Shown here: positions 45,759-53,670 of the stretch, one piece after another | Position numbering within the stretch: position 1 is the first letter of the stretch | Layout of the letters: every line of letters begins with the position of its first letter | Origin: Planctomycetota bacterium | GTDB lineage: Bacteria > Planctomycetota > UBA1135 > GCA-002686595 | Assembly (NCBI GenBank): GCA_016795325.1 | Contig: JAEUHY010000001.1 | Coordinates: 57,139 to 121,138, forward strand | Direction of reading: 5' to 3' | Length of the DNA stretch: 64,000 bases | Notes under the pieces: generated by a model | Databases searched by the model: none | What the model was told of the DNA's origin: nothing | The model's input: the letters and a program-made list of their open reading frames with translations, nothing else | Translations under genes and position numbers: made by a program

Positions 45759-46303
45759 CGAGCCACGAGGAGTCGAACCACACCGAGTCGAGCCGGAACG
45801 AGTTCTGGGAGCGCGTGAACGCGGCGCTCGACGCGCGGCGCGATCCGCTCGAGGATGCACGCGTCCAGCAGTTGCTCGAGCGTGAGCCCGAACTGCTCGA
45901 CGAGCTCGCGACGCTGCAGGTGACGCTCAACACGACGGTCGACGCCGCGCACCGAGGCGCTCAAGTGCGCGCCGCCGAGCCCGCGCGACGCCGCGCATCG
46001 GCGCTGGTCGGCTGGGTTGCGCTGGCGGCAGGCTTCGCGGCGATCGTCGTGGCCGCGCGCTGGAACGCGCCCGAGCCGCGCTCGCCCGAGTCCGCCCAAG
46101 TTCCGGCTCCACTCGAGTTCCGCACCGAACCGGTGATCGCACTGCTCGAGTTCCGCGCGACGTTCACACGGCGCTGCGAAGACCAAGTGCACACGATTAC
46201 GCACGATCTACTCAGCGGCGCACACCGTGTGACCGCGGAACGAGTTCTCTCCGCTCAGCCCGACGAGTGGATCGCGATAGCCTCCGGCCCCAAACAACAC
46301 TGA
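45755..46303 (+). CDS. Single-span membrane protein, probable anti-sigma factor
   Basis: 182 residues. An acidic N-terminal cytoplasmic part (1-85; NEFWERVNAALDARRDPLED, VQQLLEREPELLDELATL) is followed by one membrane span (about 88-108, SALVGWVALAAGFAAIVVAA) and a periplasmic tail of about 70 residues. No zinc HxxxCxxC motif is seen. The 4-nt overlap with the ECF sigma gene and the topology fit an anti-sigma factor. The secretin-domain gene follows 5 bp later. The role is inferred from position. Confidence 0.7.
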   Translation: MTSHEESNHTESSRNEFWERVNAALDARRDPLEDARVQQLLEREPELLDELATLQVTLNTTVDAAHRGAQVRAAEPARRRASALVGWVALAAGFAAIVVAARWNAPEPRSPESAQVPAPLEFRTEPVIALLEFRATFTRRCEDQVHTITHDLLSGAHRVTAERVLSAQPDEWIAIASGPKQH

Positions 46304-46308
46304 CCAAC

Positions 46309-47352
46309 ATGAAGCTGCTGCTGCTCGCCCTGCTCGTCACCCAGACGCCGTTCGGCGGCCAACGTCCGGTCGCTCCTGGACGCGCAGCGCGTCAGGAGGC
46401 GCCGGCGCAAGCTCCGCGCTTAGTGATCTACGACGTACAGGACCTCGTTCTGCGCGACTTCGTCGAGTTCGAGCCCGTCGCCCTCGGCGTCGAGCAACCC
46501 AAGCGTGCCCCTGCGACGACGCCCGGCGCCGCGACGGAGGAGCAGAGTCCGCGCGCGCGCCGCTCCGCAGCGGGCCGTGCTCTACAGCTCGCAGTGCACA
46601 AGTACATGACGCCCAAGCTCGAGGAACCGCGCGATCACGTGACCTACCGCGAAGACCTCGAAGGCGTGCTGCAGACGAATCTCGGCCCGGAACAGCACGC
46701 GTGGATGCAGCGCTTCCTGGCCGCGCAAAGGCGCTTCGGTGGGGTCGTCCAGCTCGATGCGCGCGTATTCCAACTCGAGTCCGGGGAACTCAAGAAGCTC
46801 GGCATCGAATCGAGCGCCGTGGTTCCGAAGCCGGAAGATCGCGACGCACTGCTCGCCAAGCTCGCGGCGGCGCGCAGCAAGATGAGCACGACAGCTCCGC
46901 GCGTGCTCGCGTTCCCCAACCAACGCTCCAACATCTCCGTCATCAACCAAGTTGCCTACATCAAGAGCTTCACCGTCGAAGTGATCGAGCCGGGCCAGCG
47001 CGAAATCGCAGATCCCGAAGTCGCGGTGATCAACGAAGGTTTGATGCTCGACGTGCGCGCGACTCCGATCGACGAAGGCATCCTCGCGCTGGAGCTGGCG
47101 CTCGATTGCGCCGAGGTCGTGCGCCCGATCAAGACACGCAAGGTGCGCTTGAGCACGAGTGCGCCGTCGGAGGGCGAAATCGGCGTGCCCGAGGTCCTGA
47201 GCTCGCGCATCGTGGCGACCATGTCCGTCCGCGAGGGCTCCTCGGTGGTGCTATCCACACCTCTTCAGGGCGAACAGAAGGGCGAGCTCGTGCTGGTTCT
47301 GACTGCGGAGCGCGTCCCGACTCCCATCGCCACTCCACCAGAGGCCAAGTAG
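46309..47352 (+). CDS. Exported protein with a secretin-like C-terminal domain
   Basis: 347 residues with a signal peptide (about 1-18). After a linker, residues about 150-345 follow the secretin (type II/III secretion and type IV pilus outer-membrane channel) core: PRVLAFPNQRSNISVINQVAY, VINEGLMLDVRATPIDEG, then strands ALELALDCAEV and SSVVLSTPLQGEQKGELVLV. Full secretins have several N-domains and reach 500 or more residues, so this is a short form that might form a small channel or be a regulatory relative. It is preceded by the sigma and TM-protein genes, and the three are probably one operon. Confidence 0.78.
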   Translation: MKLLLLALLVTQTPFGGQRPVAPGRAARQEAPAQAPRLVIYDVQDLVLRDFVEFEPVALGVEQPKRAPATTPGAATEEQSPRARRSAAGRALQLAVHKYMTPKLEEPRDHVTYREDLEGVLQTNLGPEQHAWMQRFLAAQRRFGGVVQLDARVFQLESGELKKLGIESSAVVPKPEDRDALLAKLAAARSKMSTTAPRVLAFPNQRSNISVINQVAYIKSFTVEVIEPGQREIADPEVAVINEGLMLDVRATPIDEGILALELALDCAEVVRPIKTRKVRLSTSAPSEGEIGVPEVLSSRIVATMSVREGSSVVLSTPLQGEQKGELVLVLTAERVPTPIATPPEAK

Positions 47353-47359
47353 CGTCGAT

Positions 47360-47725
47360 TCAGCGCTTGAGCGCCGCCACGGCGAACGCGATCCAGCCGA
47401 CGATCAGCGCGGTCCCGCCGAGCGGCGTGATCGCGCCGAACCAACGCGGCGCGCCGAGCGCCATCGCGTAGAGCGTGCCGCTGAAGATCACGCTGCCGCC
47501 GAGCAAGCACGCTCCAGCGAAGCCGCCGCCGGGTTGGCGCTCGCGCAGCAAGCCGAACGCGAGCAGCGCGAGCGCGTGCCAGGCCTGGTACTGCACCGCG
47601 GTCTCCCACCACGCGAGTTGCTCAGGCGTGAGGCTCTCTTTGAGTGCGTGCGCGCCGAACGCGCCCAGCGTGACCGTCAACGCGCCGCTCACCGCCCCCG
47701 CCGCCAACCACTGCCGTCCGTTCAT
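47360..47725 (-). CDS. DUF423 family small membrane protein
   Basis: 121 residues with four membrane spans. DUF423 pattern: AAGAVSGALTVTLGAFGAHALKESLTPEQ, WWETAVQYQAWHALALLAFGL, LLGGSVIFSGTLYAMALG, ITPLGGTALIVGWIAFAVAAL. Function unknown; found in many bacteria. Its ATG overlaps the stop of the polytopic membrane gene upstream (ATGA), so it is the last gene of a coupled series. It ends 7 bp from the convergent secretin-domain gene. Confidence 0.9.
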   Translation of the reverse strand: MNGRQWLAAGAVSGALTVTLGAFGAHALKESLTPEQLAWWETAVQYQAWHALALLAFGLLRERQPGGGFAGACLLGGSVIFSGTLYAMALGAPRWFGAITPLGGTALIVGWIAFAVAALKR

Positions 47726-48660
47726 CGCACTTCGCCTTCGGTCAACGCCTGCTGGATCTCGGCGCCGTAGCCGCCGGTGTTCGTCGTCGCGAGCAGATTG
47801 GCCGCGCGCAGCGCGCGTTCGAAGTCGCGGCGCGCGGCCACGCGCTCGACCACGAGCGCTTCGATGCGTTTGCGCAGCGCGCGCTCGGGGAGCGCCTGAA
47901 GGCCAAGCTCGCCCCACTCGCTCTCGGGGAGCAGCCGCTCGACGAGGCGCGCGACGTTCGGCTGCAGCTCCCAAATCGCGGCGTGGATGCGGTCGTTCTC
48001 GTGCTCCTGCGCCGCGCGCGCGCGCCACACCAGGCCCAGCACGAGCAACGCAAAGCCGAGCGTCCACACGCCGACTGTCGGCGCGAAGTTCACGCCGGCG
48101 CGCGGGAAACCGAGCTCGTGCGGCGTGAAGGCCCCGAGCGAGATCGATTGGATCGGCGCGAGGAAGTCGAACGGCAGCGAAGACAGCACCGGCACGTCGA
48201 GCGTCATCACCTGCCAGCGGTGTTGGCTGCCCTGGTAGGTGATCCACAGCCGGAACAGCAGCATCAGCACCAGCGCCGCCACCGCGCCGCGGCCGAGCGT
48301 TTCACCTCGCACGGCGCCGCGCGCGAGCAACGCGACGAGCAGCAGCGCCTCGAAGAACATCCACGCGCCGCCGGGCGCGAGCACGCCGGCGACGAGGAAC
48401 GCCAGGCCCAGCAAGTTGCTCGCGGTCGACAGCGCGGTGAGCGCGTCGCGCGGCGCCGCGAAGTTCGAACGCAGCGCGAGCAGGAAGGCGGCCAGCGCGG
48501 CGACCGCGCCCACGCCGAGCGAGGCGTAGCCCGTTCCGACCCAGTCGCCGTTGCCGTCGAGCTGCACGCTGGTGAGCAGCGCGCCAAGTGCGATCAACGC
48601 GCAGCTCAGCGCGAGCTGACGCGCAGCGAGACCGGCGCGGCGTTCGTCGGAGAGCGTCAC
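47722..48660 (-). CDS. Polytopic membrane protein of unknown function
   Basis: 312 residues from the GTG at 48660, chosen because it overlaps the preceding stop by 4 nt (GTGA). About six spans (20-40, 50-70, 82-105, 112-128, 138-158, 205-228) are followed by a cytoplasmic helical tail of about 90 residues ending ATTNTGGYGAEIQQALTEGE. I do not recognise the family. It is coupled to the genes on both sides, suggesting a small membrane complex with them. Confidence 0.75.
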   Translation of the reverse strand: MTLSDERRAGLAARQLALSCALIALGALLTSVQLDGNGDWVGTGYASLGVGAVAALAAFLLALRSNFAAPRDALTALSTASNLLGLAFLVAGVLAPGGAWMFFEALLLVALLARGAVRGETLGRGAVAALVLMLLFRLWITYQGSQHRWQVMTLDVPVLSSLPFDFLAPIQSISLGAFTPHELGFPRAGVNFAPTVGVWTLGFALLVLGLVWRARAAQEHENDRIHAAIWELQPNVARLVERLLPESEWGELGLQALPERALRKRIEALVVERVAARRDFERALRAANLLATTNTGGYGAEIQQALTEGEVR

Positions 48661-49460
48661 GAGCCGCACTCTCCGTCGAGCTCCGGATAGGCGAGCTCGA
48701 AGGCCTCGCGGAAGCCGTCGAGCACGTTGCGGCGGCCGGCGAGCGCTTCGAGCGCCTTGGGATGCCGCGCGCGCACCGCAAGCCCCAGGCGCGTCGCCTG
48801 GCCCTGCGCGTCGAAGAGCTGGCTCGCAAGGAACGCGCGCGCGCGCTCGAGCGCTTCGTCGTTGCCGCCCAGCGGCAGCGGTTGGCTCACGCGCCGCATC
48901 AGCGCGCCGTAGGCGACCGTCGCGGCGACGGCGGGCTCGCTCAGCACGCGGTCGTCGGCCGCACGCTCGCCCCACGCACGCAGCCACTCGTGGAGCAGCC
49001 CCGCCAGCTTGTCGGCGTGTTGCGTGCGCGCGCGCAGCCCCGGCGCCCACTCGGTGCGGCGCGCGAGCTCGAACACCAAGTGCAACGCGGCCAGCGCTTC
49101 GTCGCGCGAGCCGCTGCGCAACTCCGCGAGCAGCCGCTCACAGCGCTGGCCGGGCGCGCTCGCGAGCCACTCCGAACTCGGCGGGCAAGCTTGGATGCGC
49201 GCCACGCTGCGCTGCACTTCGTTCCACTCTTGGCGCAGCGCTTCGCGCACGCGCGGCGCGAGTTCGCCCGCGCGCAAACTCGCCGCGGGCCCGAGCAACT
49301 GCAGCGGCGCCGCGATGTCGTCGGGAGCGCGCTCGCGATCGGCCGGCGCGACGGCAGGATCGCCGCTCACGCCTCGCACGGCGATGGCGCCAACGAAAAC
49401 GAGCACGGCCGCGATGGCCGTGCCCGTCACGCTGCCCTCCGTCCGCCCTGCTTGTTCCAT
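48657..49460 (-). CDS. Membrane-anchored protein of unknown function
   Basis: 267 residues. One N-terminal membrane span (about 12-31, GTAIAAVLVFVGAIAVRGVSG) is followed by a helical, largely soluble domain (RAGELAPRVREALRQEW, LAALHLVFELARRTEW, and a helical end). Five Cys-containing or Trp-rich spots are not arranged as a known metal site. It follows the VWA gene by 58 bp and is coupled to the polytopic membrane gene, so it probably belongs to the sigma/VWA operon. Confidence 0.7.
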   Translation of the reverse strand: MEQAGRTEGSVTGTAIAAVLVFVGAIAVRGVSGDPAVAPADRERAPDDIAAPLQLLGPAASLRAGELAPRVREALRQEWNEVQRSVARIQACPPSSEWLASAPGQRCERLLAELRSGSRDEALAALHLVFELARRTEWAPGLRARTQHADKLAGLLHEWLRAWGERAADDRVLSEPAVAATVAYGALMRRVSQPLPLGGNDEALERARAFLASQLFDAQGQATRLGLAVRARHPKALEALAGRRNVLDGFREAFELAYPELDGECGS

Positions 49461-49518
49461 CGCAGAGCAGGCTGACCGCAGCGGCGGCCGCGATCAAGCC
49501 CGCCCTGCTTCTACCGGC

Positions 49519-52500
49519 TCACTTGCCGTCGGTCTCGCTCGCCTGGCGCGCCGTGTCGAGCTGCGCGAGCAACTGGCGCTGGAGTTCGATGTTCTCCTTC
49601 TGCAAGCGCGCGATCAGTTCGTTGTCTTCGATCCCGCGCGGCGCCGCGAGGCGCTGCTCGAGCTCCGCCAGGCGCAGCTCGATCTCGCGCAGCTGCGCCT
49701 CGAGGTGCGCCTTGGCTTGCGCGTCGTCGAAGCAGCGCGGATAGCGGCGGTACAGCTCGTCGAGCTGGCAGTGCAGGAAGCGCCGATGCCGCAGCAGGTC
49801 GCCGCACTCCTGCAGCCAGTCGCGGCGTGCGAGTTCGAGGCGCACGAGCTCGTGGCTGCGCGTGAGCATGTCGACGAACTCGTCGAAGTCCTTGTCGCGC
49901 GGTTCGCCGGACGCGCCGCGCAGCTCGCCGGCGAGCTTGCGTGCCTCGTCGATCAGCCGGTCGAGCGAATCGGTGCGTGCGTGCACGCTGCGGCGCAGGA
50001 ACTCCGCGAACTGCGCGACCAGCACCGAGCGACGGTAGCCGGGGCTCGTCGTCGCGTAAGACGCCGCGGCCGACTTGGCGAGCACGTTGTGCGCGACCTC
50101 TTGCACGGCCGGCTGCTCGTTCTCCGGCACGCCGACTTGGAAGGGCTGCTTCCAGCGCAGGCGCACCGTCGCGAGCGGGCCGTCGCCGGTCACGTTGCGA
50201 CGCACGACTTCGTACAGCGCGACGACTTGGTGGCCGGCGCCGATCTCGCCCGCGTCGACCTTGTCGTTGCGGAAGTCCGCATCGGCGATCGCGCGGTTCT
50301 CGTAGCCGAGCAAGCGGTAGCGCTCGACCTGCGCCGGATCGAACTCGACCTGCACCTTCACGTCGCGCGCAATCACCTGGAACGCGCCGGTGAAGTTCTC
50401 GACCAGCGCGCGCCGCACTTCTTGTTCGTCGTCGACGTAGTTGCACAGGCCGTCGCCCTTGTTGGCGAGCTGCTCGAGCAGGTTGTCGTTGACGTTGTTC
50501 ATGCCCACGCCGACGGTGTTGAGGTAGATGCCGGCCTGGCGCTGGCGTTCGACCATCGCGACGAGCGCGTTCGGATCGGTGAGCCCGACGTTCGCGACGC
50601 CGTCGGTGAGCAGCACGACGCGGTTGTTCGCACGCGGCGTGAGCGCGGCCAGCGCCTGCTCGTAACCCATGCGCAGACCCGCCTCGGTGTTGGTGCTGCC
50701 CTCGGGTTGCAGCGGGTGGATCGCCGATTCGATCAGGTCCTTGTGGCGCGCCGAGGTCATCGGAAGGATCAGCGCCGCGTCGCTCGAGAACTTGACCAGC
50801 GAGATCGAGTCCGCCGGGTCGAGCTGGCTGACGAGCAAGCGCAGCGAGTGCTTCACCAGCTCGAGCCGCGCGCCTTCGCGCATCGAGCCCGACACGTCGA
50901 CCACGAAGGTCAGCGCGACCGGCTGGCGCTCGCTCTTGGAGATCTCCTTGCCGCGCACGGCGACGCGCAGCATCCACGCGTTGCTGTCGCCGCCGAACAG
51001 GCTCGGCGCGAACTCGGTCGCGACGGCGAACGTGCCCTCGGTCGGCGGCGGAACGTCGCCCTTGAAGTAGTTGACGAACTCCTCGGTGCGGACTTGCTCC
51101 TTGCTCGGGAGCTGGTTTTCCACGAGGTAGCGCCGCGCGAGCGTGTAGCTCGCCGTGTCGACGTCGACGCTGAAGGTCGACTGGCGGTCGAGCAACGCGA
51201 GCTCGAACGGGTTGTCGCCCCAGTAGCGGAAGAACATGTCGCGCGGCCGCTTGCCGTCCCAGGGCGCGATGCACTGCGCTCGCAGGTGGTCGTAGCGCTG
51301 GCGCAGCTGTTCGTCGTCGCTCAGGCGGCGACGCGACTCGTCGAAGAAGTTGTCCGTTCTGGACCCGAATCGCCCGTCGTCTTTGGCGGCCTCGCCCTTC
51401 TTCTTCTCGTCGAGCCGATCGCGCAACTCTTTCTCGCGCAACACGACCTCCGTGTCGTCGCCCACTTCAGCGTCCTTCAGCACCGCTTCTTCGTGGTCAA
51501 CGCCGCCTGACCCGTCGCCGCGCTCGCCGGAGGCGCTCAACCTCGCGAGCTTCTCCCCCGCGAGCTTCTTCGATCCAGGCGCGTTCGCGCCAGCCGGGCC
51601 AGGCGAACTCGGCGCACCTGCGGCTTGACCGCGCGCCGCTGGACGGGGCACAGCGGAAAGCGAGCCGTTCTCGCCGAACGGCGTACCGAAACGCCCGCCG
51701 CTCGCCGGAACGCCAGCCACGTCGCCACCGCCGGCGCCACCGCCCTGCCCCAGAAAGAACTCGTCCGACCCCGACGATTTCGTCACCGGCGCCCCCGGCG
51801 TCGGCTGTCCCGGCGCAGCACCCGTCGCCGCGGCGACCGAGAGCACATCGACCTGCGCGGCCTGCGCCGCATCGACGTCGAAGTCGCCCCCGAACACCTC
51901 GCCGCCTCCGTACGCGCCGCTCTTGCCTTCCGTCGGAGCGACTTCGTTCTTCGGCGCACCCTCCGACGCTTGCGCGAGGCCGGCCAACGCATCACCCGGC
52001 GCCCCGGTGGCGCTGACCGTGCCGACAAACCGATGCGCGGTGTCCGCGCCCGGCTTCTCACTCGGCGCACCCTTCGGCTCGCCGCGCGTCGCGCCCGGGC
52101 CGCCCGCCGCCGGATCGGAAGGCGAGGCGCCCGCCGCGGGACGACCGGCCGACGCATCGACTTTGAGCTCTTCCCCAGCCGCGAGTCCACGCGTGCCGCG
52201 CGACTTCGACTTGTCTGCCGCGACAGCGCCCGGCGCACCCACCTCGGGCTCGGCGAACGTCGTCTCCGCCGGCGTGCGCGCATCGCGCTCGAGCGCGGCG
52301 GTCGCCACTTCGTCCCCGTTCAGCGACTCCACCGGCCCCGCCTGCGAATTCTGATAGAGCGCCCACGCGCCCGCCGCGACCGCGACGCCCGCCGCGAGCC
52401 GCACGATCGGCTGTGCGAAGAACGTCGGCCGCGCGCGCCGCGCGATCGCGGCATCGAGGGCCCCTTTGCTGCCCGGCGAAAGCGCCTCTCCTACGCGCTC

Positions 52501-52704
52501 CTTCAGCGCGCCCGCAACGAGCGGCGCCGCCTGTTCGAAGCGCGCCTTCAACTCGCGCAGTTCCGCCGACTTCGCCAACGCGCCTTCCACCTCGGCGCGC
52601 TCCGCATCGCTCGCTTCGCCGAGCACGTAGGCGCACACCAGCGCCTGCAAACGCTGCTCAGCGTTCAATTCCAATTCGTTCCGCTCGTCGTGATTGCTGT
52701 TCAT
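49519..52704 (-). CDS. Large VWA-domain protein (YfbK type) with anti-sigma-like N-terminus
   Basis: 1061 residues from the ATG at 52704, with GAGG 7 nt upstream. Residues 1-75 resemble the cytoplasmic part of an anti-sigma factor (QRLQALVCAYVLGEASDAERAEVE, LKARFEQAAPLVAGALK). A membrane span follows (101-117). Residues 120-440 are Gly/Ala/Pro-rich, low-complexity linker. From 480 the YfbK pattern appears: a vWF_A N-terminal domain, then VWA (596-780) with MIDAS D603-V-S605-G-S607, and a DUF3520-like domain (about 785-910). The last 70 residues form a coiled coil. The ECF sigma gene is next upstream. The fusion suggests a surface VWA sensor that controls the sigma factor. Confidence 0.85.
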   Translation of the reverse strand: MNSNHDERNELELNAEQRLQALVCAYVLGEASDAERAEVEGALAKSAELRELKARFEQAAPLVAGALKERVGEALSPGSKGALDAAIARRARPTFFAQPIVRLAAGVAVAAGAWALYQNSQAGPVESLNGDEVATAALERDARTPAETTFAEPEVGAPGAVAADKSKSRGTRGLAAGEELKVDASAGRPAAGASPSDPAAGGPGATRGEPKGAPSEKPGADTAHRFVGTVSATGAPGDALAGLAQASEGAPKNEVAPTEGKSGAYGGGEVFGGDFDVDAAQAAQVDVLSVAAATGAAPGQPTPGAPVTKSSGSDEFFLGQGGGAGGGDVAGVPASGGRFGTPFGENGSLSAVPRPAARGQAAGAPSSPGPAGANAPGSKKLAGEKLARLSASGERGDGSGGVDHEEAVLKDAEVGDDTEVVLREKELRDRLDEKKKGEAAKDDGRFGSRTDNFFDESRRRLSDDEQLRQRYDHLRAQCIAPWDGKRPRDMFFRYWGDNPFELALLDRQSTFSVDVDTASYTLARRYLVENQLPSKEQVRTEEFVNYFKGDVPPPTEGTFAVATEFAPSLFGGDSNAWMLRVAVRGKEISKSERQPVALTFVVDVSGSMREGARLELVKHSLRLLVSQLDPADSISLVKFSSDAALILPMTSARHKDLIESAIHPLQPEGSTNTEAGLRMGYEQALAALTPRANNRVVLLTDGVANVGLTDPNALVAMVERQRQAGIYLNTVGVGMNNVNDNLLEQLANKGDGLCNYVDDEQEVRRALVENFTGAFQVIARDVKVQVEFDPAQVERYRLLGYENRAIADADFRNDKVDAGEIGAGHQVVALYEVVRRNVTGDGPLATVRLRWKQPFQVGVPENEQPAVQEVAHNVLAKSAAASYATTSPGYRRSVLVAQFAEFLRRSVHARTDSLDRLIDEARKLAGELRGASGEPRDKDFDEFVDMLTRSHELVRLELARRDWLQECGDLLRHRRFLHCQLDELYRRYPRCFDDAQAKAHLEAQLREIELRLAELEQRLAAPRGIEDNELIARLQKENIELQRQLLAQLDTARQASETDGK

Positions 52705-52753
52705 GTTCGTTCCTCGCCCTTGTGTTCGTCGCAGTGCGGCTCGCCGCGCGCCC

Positions 52754-53362
52754 CTAGACCTTCGCCCCACGCCCGTTGACCCCGTCCGCCAGCGGCGCCA
52801 ACTCGCCCGCCAGCGCCTTCAGCCCCTCGCTGATCAGCCACCCGACCGTGCCGATCTTCTTGCCGGTGATCTCGGCGATGTCCTTGTAGGAGCGCTCGCC
52901 CAAAAGACGCAGGACCAGCACTTCGCGCTGGTCCTGCGGCAATTTCGCGAGCCCACGTTCGACGGCCGCGCGCGTGTCGCGCTGTTCGACCGCCACCGCG
53001 CCGCCGACATGCGACGGGCGGGCGATGTCCTGCGTGGCGGCCGAGCTCTCGCGAGCGCGGCGCCGTGAATCCGAGCGCAGTGAGTCCATGCAACAATTCC
53101 TCGTGACGGTGTGCAGCCAGGCGCGGAGCAACGCGCGCTCCGCCTCCGGATCGCCCAGACGTTCGGGCGGGATCTGCGGCGGCCGCTCGAGGAGCTTCAG
53201 GTAGACCTCCTGAACGATGTCCTCGTGGCGTCCGCCGTCGCCGACCAGCGCGCGTGCGTGGCCGAGCAGAACGCGCTGATGACGCTCCACGAGTTCCGTC
53301 AGGGCATGGCGGTCGCCGCGTTGCAGCGCCGTGAGAAGCTCTCCGTCGGTCCTGGGATCCAT
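52754..53362 (-). CDS. ECF-type RNA polymerase sigma factor (VWA-linked)
   Basis: 202 residues from the ATG at 53362. Region 2: DGGRHEDIVQEVYLKLLERP with the D-I-V-Q-E-V-Y core; then W-L-H-T-V-T-R-N near the end of region 2. Region 4: LPQDQREVLVLRLLGERSYKDIAEITGKKIGTVGWLISEGLKAL, an intact helix-turn-helix. The VWA gene follows 49 bp downstream, and the terminator at 53424-53481 isolates the unit from the secreted di-haem gene. It probably directs its own operon. Confidence 0.9.
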   Translation of the reverse strand: MDPRTDGELLTALQRGDRHALTELVERHQRVLLGHARALVGDGGRHEDIVQEVYLKLLERPPQIPPERLGDPEAERALLRAWLHTVTRNCCMDSLRSDSRRRARESSAATQDIARPSHVGGAVAVEQRDTRAAVERGLAKLPQDQREVLVLRLLGERSYKDIAEITGKKIGTVGWLISEGLKALAGELAPLADGVNGRGAKV

Positions 53363-53670
53363 AGTGCGCGTGGGCTGGCAAGACGCCGCCGAGTCGACGC
53401 ATCTTGGCGGAATCCACTCACGCAAAAAGGCGCCGGGGAGCTGTGGCGCGGGTCAGGATCCCGCTCCACTCGCTCCCCGGCCTCCCGCGGCGCGCACCCC
53501 CAGGCATTCCTTTCTTGTTGAAATGACTTCTTTGCGCGCCGCTTCCCAAGTCAGATCGAAACCTGCTCGGGAAGCGCTGCAAAGAGCGCAAACGGCGCCT
53601 GGAGCGAGCCGCACGGCCTGCGGCGCTAGCGGTCGTCCGCCGACCGCCGCGACCGTGCGGCCCTTCGAGG
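53363..53670. other. 308-bp region between the di-haem gene and the sigma operon
   Basis: It contains the intrinsic terminator at 53424-53481 (minus strand). The part between the terminator and the sigma start is only about 60 bp, so the sigma promoter must lie there or inside the terminator region. The segment 53482-53670, downstream of the di-haem stop, holds no gene or repeat I can recognise. Confidence 0.5.
53424..53481 (-). terminator. Intrinsic (rho-independent) terminator
   Basis: On the minus strand a stem with arms GCCGGGGAGC (10 bp) and an inner arm (GTGG-x-GCGGG), separated by single mismatched bases, closes a 7-nt loop (TCAGGAT on the plus strand). It is followed after two bases by TTTTT (53424-53428). 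This is the strongest terminator in the window; it ends transcripts from the di-haem protein gene, whose stop is at 53671. Confidence 0.75.
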
